Of a stretch of 64,000 bases of DNA, positions 1 to 12,162 are shown one piece after another (position 1 is the first letter of the stretch; each line of letters opens with the position of its first letter). The DNA is from Carnegiea gigantea (Eukaryota; Streptophyta; Magnoliopsida; Caryophyllales; Cactaceae): positions 46,357 to 110,356 of the forward strand of contig JAKOGI010002433.1 in NCBI GenBank assembly GCA_029747015.1. The letters run 5' to 3'. The position numbers and the translations under genes were made by a program. The notes below the pieces were generated by a model. That model was not told where the DNA came from, did no database searches, and saw only the letters and a program-made list of their open reading frames with translations.

Positions 1-1260
1 AAGGAACCCAAAAAGCAGAAGGATTAATCACATTAGTTGATGACACCAGTCAAAAATCATGACGTAGGGGATAAATGCAGTGAAGCAAATGCACATCGAT
101 AGCAGTTGACCTTTGACGACGCCTTAAAATAGTAACTTGACAAACATTTTAGCCTCCATGTACCGGTCAAGAGTGGCAGTTGCAGTTAGCACATTAGCTA
201 TCAATGATCAGTTTTCTGCTTCAAAGGTCCTCACAGATATCTCCTCTACCCTCGTTAGATGGTGATCCACCCACTAAAAGTGCTTGTACTTCCTCCACAT
301 GACATGAACAAACCACATTCAAAGTAAAAATTGTGTACTCATGTAATCACGTCATAATAATAATATATATACAATTCAATGTAATAGATGGTTACCTCAT
401 GGAAAACCATAGGCCTCTGATATTTGTCCCCCTGAGCCAAGATAATGTTAGCAGGCTTACCACAATCATAGACTATCATCAATTCTATTGCTTTCTCCCA
501 TGGTATCGACATTAATATGTGCTCAGATATTGGTTGGGGTTTTTAATGTGATTAGTTTAGGTTAAACCTAACAACTTATGTATACAATGAATGAGCAATG
601 GTTGGGGAAGGTTGTTCCAGCACATGGGATTGTGGGGGAATTGGGGAAACTAAATGTGACTGCCCCAGATAAAATCCTCTCATGAGGAAGGAACTAAGTG
701 GCATGACCTTTTCCCTCCAAAACGGGGTGGTCCCTCCCGTCCATTCAGCATAATCATTCAATGGTAGGCCCCATAACTGTGGTTAACATTGAGGTCATTT
801 CCCTCCAATTATGAAGTGGGGCCCTCATACATTTAGCAATTCATACAAAATTATCAAAAACAATACACACTTAAATCATACAAATGTTATTGTCTACTAT
901 GCAAGTGTGAAGTTCCACCAACTTACATAGTGTTCCTTATTTAAATCCAACATCATTGGACCCTAAAGTTGCACATATTTGTGTCACCAAAAAAATAGTT
1001 AATAATTTTAGTGGACATTTGGGTAACTATGCTAAAATGTTTATAACTTCCCGTAATTGGACCATAGGTACAACTAGGTGTTTATATGTCATACTTAAGA
1101 GAGATAAGTTAGTCAAAGTGTAATTTACCTATTCATAACAAAGTATACTCACAACGAGCAATACACTCAAAAATTTGGTGCATACGATATATATATAACA
1201 ACGTTACATAACATACCCTACATGTTTTGAAAATGAAGGTGCTCAGCTTGTTGCTTAAAG
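1..1260. other. No recognisable gene
   Basis: AT-rich sequence. Short open stretches exist on both strands, but none matches a family I can recognise and none shows a coherent exon structure. It may be decayed transposon or intergenic DNA. Confidence 0.5.
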
Positions 1261-1725
1261 GTGGGAGAATTTATGACAACTGCATCATATAAAGAGGGAA
1301 TACTTCTTCCTGTTCAAATCCAACAGGCCTATCTCCCATTCGGCCCCCTCATTTTCCTAAAAAAAATCCAACTTCAATTAAAACAACCAACACTGGGATG
1401 GGTAGAGGGTGTTCACTTCTTCTTATTAGATAACACCCTACTTCAAACATACTTGGATTTCCCAGTGTGTTTCTAAGATGAATTCAACCCATCGGATTGT
1501 AAGCAGTTCCGCAACCTGAAGTGCATGCTACTTGATGGGGGATTTGTCCCTCGCAAAGTGCCAATCGTGAGAGAGTTTAATGTGAACTGGTAACAGAGTG
1601 GAGATCTAAAGTGTGGTCTGTCTAGCACCATTACCTCCATTTGGAGCAAGTTTGTGAGGAGGAAGAACTTGTGTAGGATTATGACATTGAACCCACCTCT
1701 ACCCCTCATTAAATCCCTGAAGTAA
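1261..1725 (+). pseudogene. Decayed reading frame of unknown family (part 1)
   Basis: A single plus-strand frame stays open for about 150 codons apart from two stops (1474-1476 and 1591-1593), and ends at the TAA 1723-1725. The residues look protein-like (for example CMLLDGGFVPRKVPIVREF near 1525-1580) rather than repeat-derived. There is no good ATG: the frame opens at a GTG. I do not recognise the family. A second open frame follows at 1761-2105 and may belong to the same dead gene. An unannotated transposon protein is the most likely source, given the neighbours. The call rests only on the sparse stop pattern. Confidence 0.28.
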
Positions 1726-1760
1726 AAATGTTAATTTCCTCGAGGGTGTCTGAGATTTGA

Positions 1761-2105
1761 TATGGAGGTTGGATAGATGAAACATATATGTTTGTGCTTC
1801 CAAGTAAACATTTAGCAGACATGTTTGAGGTGAAGTTGACAACTATGAACGAATTAAATGGAGTTATGTACGAGCTGAGCAGCATGATGGAATGCCTACT
1901 ACTGGAAGGGATATTGGTTGAAATCTCGCGAACTCACGCCAAAGATGTTCGTATATATGTATAGAGTTATAGAGGGATAGCAGAAGCATCCGCCCAACCT
2001 ATACACAATGATGTCTATGACCAGAGCTTAATTATTGTTCTTATAAACACACGTGTTGGAGGTTACAATGTAAGACTATTCTTAAACGATGCACACCAAC
2101 TATAG
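1761..2105 (+). pseudogene. Decayed reading frame of unknown family (part 2)
   Basis: From the codon after a TGA (1758-1760) the plus strand is open for 115 codons with only one stop (TAG 1962-1964), then ends at TAG 2103-2105. The translated text includes WIDETYMFVLPSKHLADMF and later IAEASAQPIHNDVYDQ, which has ordinary protein composition. It lies one frame away from the 1261-1725 stretch and 36 bases downstream, so both could be pieces of one frameshifted or spliced gene. No domain is recognised. It runs opposite to the GRF and MULE relics to its right. Confidence 0.3.
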
Positions 2106-2396
2106 TATTACCATTGTGACCCTCTTCGGGTTTGTTGGTGGAGTGTCATTGGTATGGGACAAATCCAAAGTGTGTGTCACATGCATCATGGGTCACGACA
2201 TGCACATCTCCTTTGTTGTCAAGGTTTGAACTCCACGCTAGTCTTTACTATAGTAATTTCATAAAGTAAACCATTACAGTTCATACTTTATAAATATCTT
2301 CTAATTTTAGGGACCTGTTTGAGGTGAACAACGTCAAAACTAAATGAACCTTCATAGACATCTACATGCAATGGCATGATCCACTTACGTAGACAT

Positions 2397-2855
2397 CTAG
2401 CACATGCCCATCCTAAGTAAATTAGCAATGAAACCAATAGCTACTCTAAGCAAATTTTTCAGCGTCTCCACCTTTTGCCTTCGTTCTGCATCCAAGCGCA
2501 TGTCATCCTCACGAGTCTAAAGTTGGGCATTAGACTTAGCAAGAAGATAGTCCCTCTAAGTGGCATGCTCATGTACAAGATCATCTATAACCTCCTTTGC
2601 CCTTTCAGGAAAGTCTTGGTGTATTAAATGATAGTAGTCACAAACAATTTTATCCTACAAGTAACGACATAACCAATACAAGGGGAAAAAGTAATTGACT
2701 TAACCCATAATGGGGTTTGTTTTAAAAGATAAATTGTATTTACGCTGTCATATTCGACTTACTCTTTTAGGACACTGGGTATAGCGTCGCTGATATCGAT
2801 CGGCGCCTTCGAGTATATCTGCCTCAAGTCCACATTTGCAGGTGTAGGTCTCCAT
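2397..2855 (-). pseudogene. Small GRF-type zinc-finger protein, two exons, one in-frame stop
   Basis: Exon 1 (2763-2855) starts with ATG at 2855-2853 and encodes METYTCKCG near its N-terminus. It ends in a CPKR motif directly before a GTAAGT donor. The 108-base intron (2655-2762) ends in TTGTAG. Exon 2 (2397-2654) continues in phase 0 with a CDYYH motif. Together these give the Cys-x-Cys-Gly, Cys-Pro and Cys-Asp-Tyr-Tyr pattern of a GRF zinc finger, a family that binds nucleic acid. A charged, probably coiled-coil tail of about 70 residues follows, as in many short plant GRF proteins. Full length would be 116 residues. A TAG at 2517-2519 interrupts the tail, so this is either a pseudogene or a protein of 76 residues that keeps the whole finger. 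The MULE relic on the same strand 1.6 kb away raises the possibility of a transposon-associated copy. Confidence 0.55.
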
Positions 2856-3509
2856 TCAACAGCAACTGCAACTTAAGAATGATTCTGAACTGTGACTTGT
2901 GGAACCCAGGTTTACTGGTTTGGTGGAAGCAAGCAGCAAAGACTCAAAATTAGAAATTATTATAGTACACGATACTGACTTCACATAGCTCTTTCATATA
3001 AAATAGCTACAATAACCACTCTAAAAAAGAAATTGTATAGCTAATTCAATAGTCATTATTAGATTCCTCTTAATTAAATTATTCTTCATAGGGGGATAGT
3101 GCAAGAAGTTAACACTAACCTTCTCCTTTATTTATATTTGCAGCTACCAAATCCTATCTTTTATTGGTAACTCTCCTATCCTCAAATATTAAATTCACAT
3201 TGACAAGATACATGTTCCTAGGGAAAAGAAGGATATGAACTTTAGAGAAACAATTTCCTTAATTTACGTTGCCAACCCACATGTACGTACCTGTGAATGT
3301 ATACCATTATTGTTAAAGTGCGTGACCTCCATCTTTTATTTGTAGTTTGACACAGTTTCAAAATGCATACCAAATTTTCCAAACAAATTATACATTATTT
3401 TCTACTTGGCCCTCACAATGTTTACATTTACTTGAGAAATTACTATTAGTGGTGATTAATTCCATTACGTAATTTCCAGGCCTCAGCACAAACTCATATC
3501 CGGGGTTAA
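2856..3509. other. No recognisable gene
   Basis: AT-rich sequence upstream of the GRF-type relic. I see no further exon in frame with it and no repeat structure. Confidence 0.45.
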
Positions 3510-3648
3510 TAATCTGTGTCTGTGTGCGTGTATACACACACAAACACACAGACACACACACACATTGACACACACATTGATACACACACACACACACACA
3601 CACACACATGTGTATGTATATATATATGTGTATATATTATATATATTT

Positions 3649-3736
<88 letters not shown>

Positions 3737-3759
3737 GAAAGTCATGTATGTGTATATTC

Positions 3760-3812
<53 letters not shown>
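3510..3812. repeat. Compound microsatellite, (CA)n and (TA)n
   Basis: Alternating blocks of CA/TG and TA repeats: CA-rich from about 3533 to 3608, pure AC at 3660-3687, TA at about 3688-3733 and again at 3763-3812. The long tyrosine/isoleucine or threonine/histidine frames on both strands here are products of the dinucleotide repeats and are not genes. Confidence 0.9.
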
Positions 3813-3817
<5 letters not shown>

Positions 3818-4429
3818 AATATATGCTAGTAAGTAGTATGCATATGTTCTGGTAGTTGAAAACCAAATGTGCTTACTTTTATTGCAAAATATATACTGAG
3901 GTGCCCTGTTTCATTCCTTACCTAATTTTGCTGTACCAATCATTCCGTTGCAGTATGCGCTAAGTGTACCATGTATAAACTTACGACTACGCACTGTTAT
4001 CGTCATTGGCTCCTATAAAATTTGCATAGGTTCCAATCGTCATTAATTGAACGCAGTTGTACACAACCAGCATAGGTGACATCCAAAAGAAAACATTTAG
4101 AATTTCAAGCTTTCTTACACCAAATCACTGAGAAAGGTCACGGATCATGTAATCAACCCAAATAAGTACATTTACTTTCCCAGGAAACTTGTGTAGGAAT
4201 ACAGGGGTTCAATGCGTGGACGAGATTTCTGAAGACACCAATGACAAACTTCATATCCACCAATCAATCATTATGGAATCATGAACGCATGTTACACGTA
4301 CAAAAAACAAGTACAGATCATGAGCAATGCCAGCCACACAGCCATGATAGAATACATGAATTTTCTAAAATTTAGTGTAACCAAGTTGCATATTTTCTGC
4401 AGTTGCAAGTCTTAGCTTGACCTTCTTAG
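3813..4429. other. No recognisable gene (MULE 3' flank)
   Basis: This lies downstream of the MULE transposase relic. Short minus-strand open stretches are present but no domain is recognised, and I could not find a terminal inverted repeat matching one on the other side of the MULE. Confidence 0.4.
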
Positions 4430-7400
4430 CAGCTATTGTACGTAGTTTCCATCAAAGAAGTCCTCCACAATGACAAGAACACTATCTCATCTGCATTGAA
4501 ATCAGCTCATACATTCTTGCACGTATTCTTGCAGTGTCTAACCTCTCGGTATTTAGAGCACCTCCTCACTTTGAGACATTGCCTTTGAGATCCAATTCTC
4601 CTCTGCCTTGGTCTATCCTACGGATGTGGGTTTATTGGTAGAAGGATTTTGCGGTTATAACCCTAATCCAACTCTTGACCACTAACCACAAGACCGGTCG
4701 CATTATCCACAGTTGTGGAATCATGCTTCTCAATTGGATGTATATCGTTTGTGTATATTACATTCTGAATTGCCACCTTGTAATAGTTGCTCAGATAGTT
4801 ATACACCCATAACTTCTGCTTGTCAATTATTTGCATGGGCATACAACAATCCCTTCAACTGTCACCACTTGCGGCTACATGTTCTTCTTGCAAGGTTTAC
4901 GACTAAGCTTTGATTGATCGTAAGGAGAACACCATACTCTCTAAGGGCTGTGTCAAATAACTTCACATCTACTATTGAACCAATGTTGGTAAGTGTCCTC
5001 CTCATCTTCTTCTCAATCCTATCACAGACGCTGTTCTTTCACTTTTGCAACTCCGTGTTCTGCTTATCAACTTTCAAACCAAGCTTCTGTATATGTTCAC
5101 TCATTAGGTACGACATTGACAAATACCTCAATGAATACATCCGGTTGTTCCAGCTCTCCATAACATTGTTATTCAACCTAACCCACCTTTCCTTTATGAA
5201 TTTTGACTGCACCCAATGTTCAGGCTCATTACGCTCGAACCTAAGATGCCAACTCCAGCTTGCATTTCCTTAACTCACCCATTATTATGTCATACTCTAC
5301 CCCCATAGGGGCATACACAACCTTGTTAAACATCTCCTTCAACAAATCCTTTGATGCATGTAGTCGAACCCCTAACTTCCTGACATAGGTAAGGAAGTTC
5401 ACCCGCATGCGCCTGAAACAGTAAGTATGGTTCTCAATACCAAACACCTTTGGCACAACAAATAGTAATGATTAGTTCCTATCGCTTATGATTACAGGCT
5501 ACATTCCACCCAGATATTCATGTTATGGTTAAAAGCCACTACCAATCATCATTGTTCTCTGGTGACACAACTGCATATGTAACATCAAACAAGTGGTCGT
5601 CTGCATCAAATGCAACTGCAGCAAGTATAGTCCCCTCATACAACCCACTCAAATGAGCTCTATGTACAAACAATATCTTCCTATATCCATGGGTGAACCC
5701 ATTTAGTGATGCACTGTATACAACAAACATACGCCTAAACCTAGATCCTTCCAGCTTACAGAATGCTCCTGAGTTATGATTAGCCCTTACAATCACTGCA
5801 CACATCTAGGGAAGGAGCTTTTAATGGTCCTCCAGTCTTCCATTTGCTAGCAACCGCACATAATCACGGGCCATTCAACACTGCATATATGACACCTTTA
5901 TTCCAACCTATAGCTGTAAGCCCTTCAGTATTTGAGGGGGTGTGTAATCATCACTTAATCGAATCTTCCCTTCAATGAGACTCACAAAGAGGCTTGCTCC
6001 CATTCGTTTTCTCCTATACTTCCCTCTTTTGCATTCAACTCCTACACTATGCACATGTCCTGAAACAAACCCTTTCATATATATTCCACCCCTTTTTAGG
6101 TGGCCTTTCACACATATGTAAAACCCACATCCTTATGTAATGCACTTCATCGTAGTGTGTTGCTAGTATTTTTGTACATACTTATATCCAAATTTGTTCG
6201 CTATGGCATTCTTCCAAATACTTGTCTTTACATCACTAGCAATGGCAAACACCTGACGCTTCCCTTTGATTTCATTCTTCTATATCAGCATCCTCTTTTG
6301 GTACACCTCAAATTGCACCCCAATGTAGGCCACACTATACCATCACCTGCTTCATCCTTATCAAAGGCAGAGCTTGAATCACCAGACTTGCTATCAGGTA
6401 TGTTGAATGATGCACTGCTTCGTATTGCATGCCTACATTCCTTCACCATAGAAGGATTTTTAGCTTGCTCACCTTGTTTTGTATTACCGTCAGTAGCGTT
6501 CCCTCACATCAACACAAAATTTGCACATGATTAGTCAATATTTTCATCCACTATCATTACCACCCACAACTAAATACTTATCTACAACAAAGCTATTTAC
6601 CTTGGGACATTAACAGCAGCCATTCTCCGTCCCTTAATATTAACAACACCATCTACAACAACTGTCCTTGCTCCACCCCTCCCAGGATCACTACAACCAC
6701 CCCCATTGCTCACCCTTCATAAGCTCCGTTACCATGTGACCATCCCACACATGCACTTTCACTACCTGCTGCATAAAGATATGCATATTTATTAGACCTG
6801 TCAGTTTGGGGGGCACGGCGAGTTAAATACGGGTCGGGTGTATTCGGGTTTGGGTAAAATATAGGTCAGGTGCATTTTGGGTTCCGGTAAAATACGGATC
6901 GGGTGTATTTCGGTTTTAAGGGTTTTAGGTTAACCCAATGGGTTTAAAGCTCCTCTTTAGTGAGTTATTTCTCTTTTTAGTCAAAATCAAAATCTTGGCA
7001 TATTTATTACTTAAAATTGTCTGTATTTAATGAACAAGCATTCTAATTGCAATTTCTTTAAAGAACATAAAAAATATTCAAACGTTTCAATATGACATAT
7101 GAACGCCATGTACCAGGGGACAATGAGTCACATTTGAGTGGGTTGATTCGTATATTAAAATATTAATAATAGATTAATAGGTCTATTCATGGGTTGGCTC
7201 ATCTAAAGTATGATAACGGGTTAGAGCATTTTAATATGTTAATAACCCATTTAATGATTTGATATTTTGTTAATTAACTTACTATTGCCTAATCACCTAA
7301 GCTTTATTAATTGGTTGATCCTAACACAAACACAAGTTGGTCCATTGTCCAACACTGACATCAAGTTCGAGACCAATTAGAAGGAAGCTAAATAAAAGAA

Positions 7401-8204
7401 TATTATAGATGCACAACATATTACAACTACATAATAATTATAACATCAAAATTTTTGATTATTACAGAGTAATATCATTTGAAATGCGATGAGACGTATT
7501 CATTTTACTATGAATGTAATAGTACGACTTGAACATTTTTAATACTTTCTAAATTGATTTTCTTAAGACTAGACATTTCATGCCCCTTTTATCAGTTGTT
7601 TCACTTATAAGTTGTATATGATGTTTTTTTATGATAATGAATTTGGAAAAGAGTGAGTACCATCGTCTAATTTATGAATGGATGCGATAGTTATACAACG
7701 TCTCTCTAAATGATTCATTATAATGAAAAACTATTATTGTTAAGGGCGCAAAGTTAAAGGAAAATAAAAAAGAAGGATGTAATATTCGGGTTGAGCGGGC
7801 GAGTTCGAGTTCGAGTCAGGTTTGACACAAAACTTTGCAGGTCTTCCAGGTTCGGTTTATTTCGGGTTCAGGTCGAGAAAATCGTGTTTAAAATCCAGAA
7901 CTTTTGGGCGGGTTCGGGTTGGGCCAGTTTTTGTCAGGTATAATATTCATCATTGCCCTTTATCAGCTTCCTAATATCACTATCCCTTCCAATTGGCAAC
8001 AACTCCATTCGATTATACTTCAAACTATACCACATCAGTCGACCCCTTAGACCCTCTCCTATTGCCTTCTCTAGTAATTGTAGCAGTTCATGCACAACCA
8101 CGTTCTCCTCCACTCATACACAGTCTTTCCTCCCTCCACTGTGACATAACTTACCCCCTTGCACCTTCTTCTAAAAAACCTCCCTGGTAAACATGCAAAG
8201 TCAT
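4430..8204 (-). pseudogene. Mutator-like (MuDR-type) transposase relic
   Basis: The reading runs from ATG 8204-8202 down to about 4430. In order it shows an N-terminal PB1-like segment (7948-8204, continued at about 6590-6784), a MuDR N-terminal region (about 6100-6540), the MULE catalytic core (about 5240-6110, with AFCKLEGSRFRRMFVVYSAS and LFDVTYAVVSPENN motifs), a SWIM-type zinc-finger region (about 4830-4900), and a C-terminal basic CCHC-like tail (about 4500-4640). The usual family motif FVDGTHL reads FVHRAHL here (near 5670), so the first catalytic Asp is gone. The SWIM finger has also lost two ligands: Cys-x-Cys reads C-S-R, and the usual PCAH reads LYAH. Many stops and frame changes confirm a dead gene. 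An unrelated element splits the N-terminal domain at 6790-7942. Such transposases cut and paste MULEs in the nucleus. Confidence 0.85.
6790..7942. mobile_element. 1153-bp non-autonomous element inserted in the MULE N-terminus
   Basis: The insert is flanked by ATATT at 6785-6789 and 7943-7947. Removing it and one ATATT copy restores a continuous MULE frame, with KGNDE on one side and YAYLYAAG on the other. The left end reads TATTAGACCTGTCA and the right end, read inward, TATACCTGACA, an imperfect terminal inverted repeat. Both ends carry GGGTCGGGT/TTCGGGTT-rich stretches (6830-6935 and 7790-7930) around an AT-rich core. No coding capacity is visible. The superfamily is uncertain: a short AT-rich target duplication with degenerate terminal repeats fits a small DNA transposon. 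Confidence 0.6.
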
Positions 8205-10540
8205 CTTTCCAGCACAACCATCTTCTCTAATGCCATTTTATCCTTCCATTATGGTTAACACTAATAATTACTTCAAATGGACACATGTTCGTTAGCATCA
8301 AATCCACTCATTAAATATACAACTTTCACACCCCAACACATCTGATTCTAACTTCCCATATAATATTAACCTAGGTTATAAGAAACACAAAACCAGGTTA
8401 ACCACCTTAAACAACCGCATGACATTGAATTCCCTAAGTGTACTAGTTGAAACGGTGCATACAAATTGAAGTGCATTTTCCAATAATGCACATCACTAAC
8501 TCCATAGCACAATGAAAATAAAATTGCACACTATACATGCAAAATTGAACTGGGTTATTCAATACACCTTTAGGGATTAACCACTTTAAATAATGACATT
8601 AAAAACATTGTTGACTAACTATATTATACCTGTTCGCAACAGTTACATGATTTTTTAAGCACATCCATCACTACAGAATAGAACCACAAACTACATTTAT
8701 GACCACATCTCATTCAACATTTATCTCGATTTATTTAATATAGATATCTGAGTTAACCACTTTAAGTAACCACATAACAAGTGAAAACCTTTGCATAACA
8801 ATTAAGCAACCTTCGATCGCATACATCACAAATTCATTAACACAACTAGAGTACAATTATAAACATCCATTTCATTCAAGCCATATCTAACCACATCTAA
8901 CCAAACCCTACCTCTCCTACATCAACACCCAAACCCTAGTCTTATAGTAATGCCTACCTTCTATAATGAGAATATAAAACCCCATAAGTTTCTACATTTC
9001 CCAATTAATAAAATTCACCCAGACAAAGTGCAGAACTATTTAACTTACTTAGCTTTTTAGAATCCAAACAAGAAGGAATCAAATCTGCTCATTGACAGTG
9101 CAATCTACTGCTTAGCAATAACACCACATGCACAGTGCTTGCCCTCAACTTGCCTGAACGGCCTCCGCAATCCAATTTCATTCAATTGGACAACCCCTTC
9201 CCAACCTCAATTCCTCTCTCAACCCCCAAATTCCCTTTCTTCTCCTCACAAATATCAACTAATTCTACACTAATATAATCTCTCTTTCCGAACTGAAGTT
9301 CATAGCTCACCCTTTCTTATGTCTTCCCTAGCTATTTTCAAATTTTAAGGAGTGAGATCAGCCAGGTAATTCTCATTTCGGGAAGCTTCGTTGCTAAGTT
9401 ACATACCCCAACTACTTCAAATGAGTTTTCCCTCCAATAACAAGTATTTTATTAAGGGTAATGTAGTAATTTCATGTGGATAGGATGTGACCATCCCAAA
9501 AGCTGTTCCAGGCAAAAATAACACTTCTTGGTAATATAGGTTGGAACTGACAAGCTTATTTTCAACAACACAGTTTAGTAAATTTCCCTTCTTATGTTTG
9601 GCCCATATTTTTGCGGTTTTGAATACATTATTCAGACCATTGATATCTAACACTATGTATTAGCAACAATTAGAAAATAAGTTATCATGAAAATATTTTT
9701 CTTAATAATAATTCTGTGGTGGTAAGCTTATATTGTAAATCAATGCGCATTGTGGTAAACACACACGCACGCATGATATCTAAATGAGAAGTGGGGATTA
9801 GGGAGAGAGATGAAAAGTTTTAATTTTACCTTTTGATTTCTAATCTTGTGTTAAGATTAAAACACATCATCCCCTACCCGTTCCCTCTGTCTCTCTTACT
9901 TCATCCAAAACAATTCCCTCCAGCTACGCCAGCCAGCTACAACTCTAATAGCCTCTACATCACCCACAACACCAATTGCACCGAAAATCATGGTTCCCCA
10001 TGAGCCCCTACCGCCGTCAAGCACTTCGTTCAATTTCTTTCTCCTCCTATCAAATTCCCGGTGGCCAAAGTAAATATGCCTTTTCCAATTAGGTTTATGT
10101 CGGCTTGTGTTTCTTCCTTATTTCTAGGGTTTCCCTCGATCTATTGCCAATCATATGTACTGCAATCGAAAATCAAGCAACTCGGGCCAACATTAAGGAA
10201 GGTTTGATATGTAAAAGGGTTGTCATTAGACTTACTAGGAGCCAATAAATCTCAATTATGGTTCTCTACCGACCAACAAGCACAATGTCGGGCATTTTGT
10301 GCCCAATTGTTGGCAGATCATGGTGATTGGAATAGTAAAGCGAAAAACATGTCAAGATCATGTTGAAGATTGCGGGACTGCAGGTTAATGGGGGAAGCAT
10401 GTGGAAGACCTTCGTTTCAACGTCTCTGATGAACAGTTGCCCTAGGTCCACTGTTGACTCCTCAGTCTGAGGATGGAGATGGGTACTGACCAGGGGATTG
10501 GGGATCGATACGGCGGTTTGGAGGCCAATGAAATATCATT
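8205..10540. other. No recognisable gene (upstream of MULE)
   Basis: AT-rich DNA that would contain the MULE promoter. A CT-rich stretch at about 9880-9990, ending in an ATG at 9990, resembles a plant 5' leader followed by a 27-codon frame, but no continuing exon could be followed. Nothing else is supported. Confidence 0.35.
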
Positions 10541-11825
10541 TGTTATAAAAGTATATTTTGGATGGTCTTATAAACAATTATGACTACTAAATATATTTGA
10601 CCCAAAATTTAAGTTAAATCACTAAGCTTCAAATAAAACATTCAACTTAATGTTTGCTCCTTAAAATATCAATCAATCACGTTAGTAACTTCGAATAATA
10701 GTAGAAATTAACATATAAACCAAACCATTTGCAGCTCAGCCAGAGTCCTAAGAACGATTTCGCTGAAGTTGAGGCGCAAACTTTTTTCAGGCAGCTGTTT
10801 CTAAGGATTGACATGATGTTAACAGTTCAGGTGCACTCTCGAGTAGTTAACTTGGAGTACTTGAAATAATGCCCAAAGATATTTATATAGTTTGGTGAAT
10901 TGGAAGGTTTGAATTGTGTGTTTTAAGGAATTTAGTTGAAGAAAACTTGGGCCATTTTTAGAGGTTCATGGAGAGAGAAAGAGAATTAGGGGTTAGATCT
11001 TTTTTATTTTAAAATAAATGAAGAGGCTGAATATTTTTTTAGCAAATGCCCCAAGAACATGGCCTATTTATAAGGAAAGGGAATTAGTTGTTCATCAATT
11101 ATCAAAAGAATAAGACAAGGCAAATGTCCTAAAATTTCTCTCCTTGGCGATCAAGCAAGACAAGTAGTGTACATTTTTTTACATAGAGGAACAAAGGCAT
11201 GCTTTTTGCAACAACTTCTCCATAAAGGACAAGACTTAAGGCGTCATAATGTCTACCATTAAATTAACCACCCATAAGGTATAAACTTTGATATTTTCTA
11301 ACAATCCCCCATAAATATCAAAGTCTGATAAGAATATATAAGTATATTTGGGCTTAGAGAACATAATGTATTGATGTTAATGTCTTGCAACCTTAATTAA
11401 AGCCTATTGACACCAGGTTTTAAGAGGAACATCCTAACAAGTGACAATAGTCTTGAACTTGATAGGGGGTTGTAAGTCCTCCACCTGGGCACACATTAAC
11501 TTTAGGTATTCTCATACTCCACATTGGCCATATGCCACTCCTGGTAGCTCATGGCTGCTCTACGAGGATAACCCACAGAAAGCCCCTGACAGGAAGCGGT
11601 TACACTTCCACACCTAAGTAGGTGGATCGATCTGATGTGTGCTACTTTCATGCGTTGCATGGTCCGTTGAGAGCCAATTGCTAAACCTTACCCAACAGTA
11701 GCAAAGCACTACAACACAGATACACCATAGGGAGGGATATCAAGTAGTGCTCCCTAGATTGAGTAATGATTTCGTCATTACGTTTTGAACTTGCCTTTTT
11801 AGGTAAGTAGGGATCTTTCATTACA
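10541..11825 (-). mobile_element. Ty1/copia 3' LTR (unit 1)
   Basis: A terminal repeat beginning TGTTATAAAAG and ending TTTCATTACA. It matches the LTR that begins at 35862 along its length (for example 10548-10760 against 35869-36080) at roughly 85% by eye. Read on the minus strand, it follows the RNase H tail of copia unit 1 and a purine-rich stretch at about 11826-11870 that would prime plus-strand synthesis. No host match to the left edge is available, so the target duplication cannot be tested inside this window. Confidence 0.75.
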
Positions 11826-12099
11826 ATTTCTCAATGGGTCTCAATCCCATTCCCCTCAATGAATCAAACTCCATTTTTTTACAAGGCTTTTGCTAGTAGA
11901 TTTGCAAGATTCTTTTTAGATTTCATATAGTTCAGTGAGATCACTCCATTTTCCAGTAGCTACTTCATCACTTTTTGTTTCAATCGTATATGCCTTCTCT
12001 TTTCGTTGAATGCCTTATTCGTTGTGATTGAAATAGCTACCACATTATCACAATGTAGTGCAATCGTAGGAGCCAACTTCCCCAACAATGGGAAGTATG
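11826..12099 (-). pseudogene. Copia unit 1: RNase H C-terminal fragment
   Basis: On the minus strand this shows the end of a copia-type RNase H: a broken version of the segment that normally reads IALHCDN, then a tail ending in an L-A-K-x-L-like stretch. The frame has several stops. The rest of the same RNase H (ending LKSMLAD in the minus reading) resumes at 32248, so the gene was cut by the 20-kb insertion of element A. The protein would have removed the RNA strand during cDNA synthesis in the particle. Confidence 0.7.
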
Positions 12100-12162
12100 T
12101 GATAAGTCATTAAACTACACACTGTTTTGAGGTCATTTTGTGTCATTTTTAGGGAAAATTAT
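12100..12162 (+). repeat. Element A 5' LTR, left piece
   Basis: Begins TGATAAGTCATTAAAC, matching the starts of the LTRs at 31019, 37009 and 44742. It is interrupted after ATTAT (12158-12162) by the LARD and resumes at 23333. Confidence 0.85.

Noticed and set aside
3388..3866. Several open frames of 70-100 codons on both strands
   Set aside because: They are translations of CA and TA repeats (Cys/Val, Thr/His, Ile/Tyr runs).
9454..9475. GGGTAATGTAGTAATTTCA, MULE terminus-like words
   Set aside because: Oriented the wrong way for the right end of the MULE at 4430-8204, and no matching inverted copy was found.
9990..10073. Possible first exon with a leader-like upstream region
   Set aside because: Only 27 codons, and no supported continuation after a possible donor.
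10266..10451. 61-codon minus-strand frame next to the copia LTR
   Set aside because: No recognisable motif and no partner exon.
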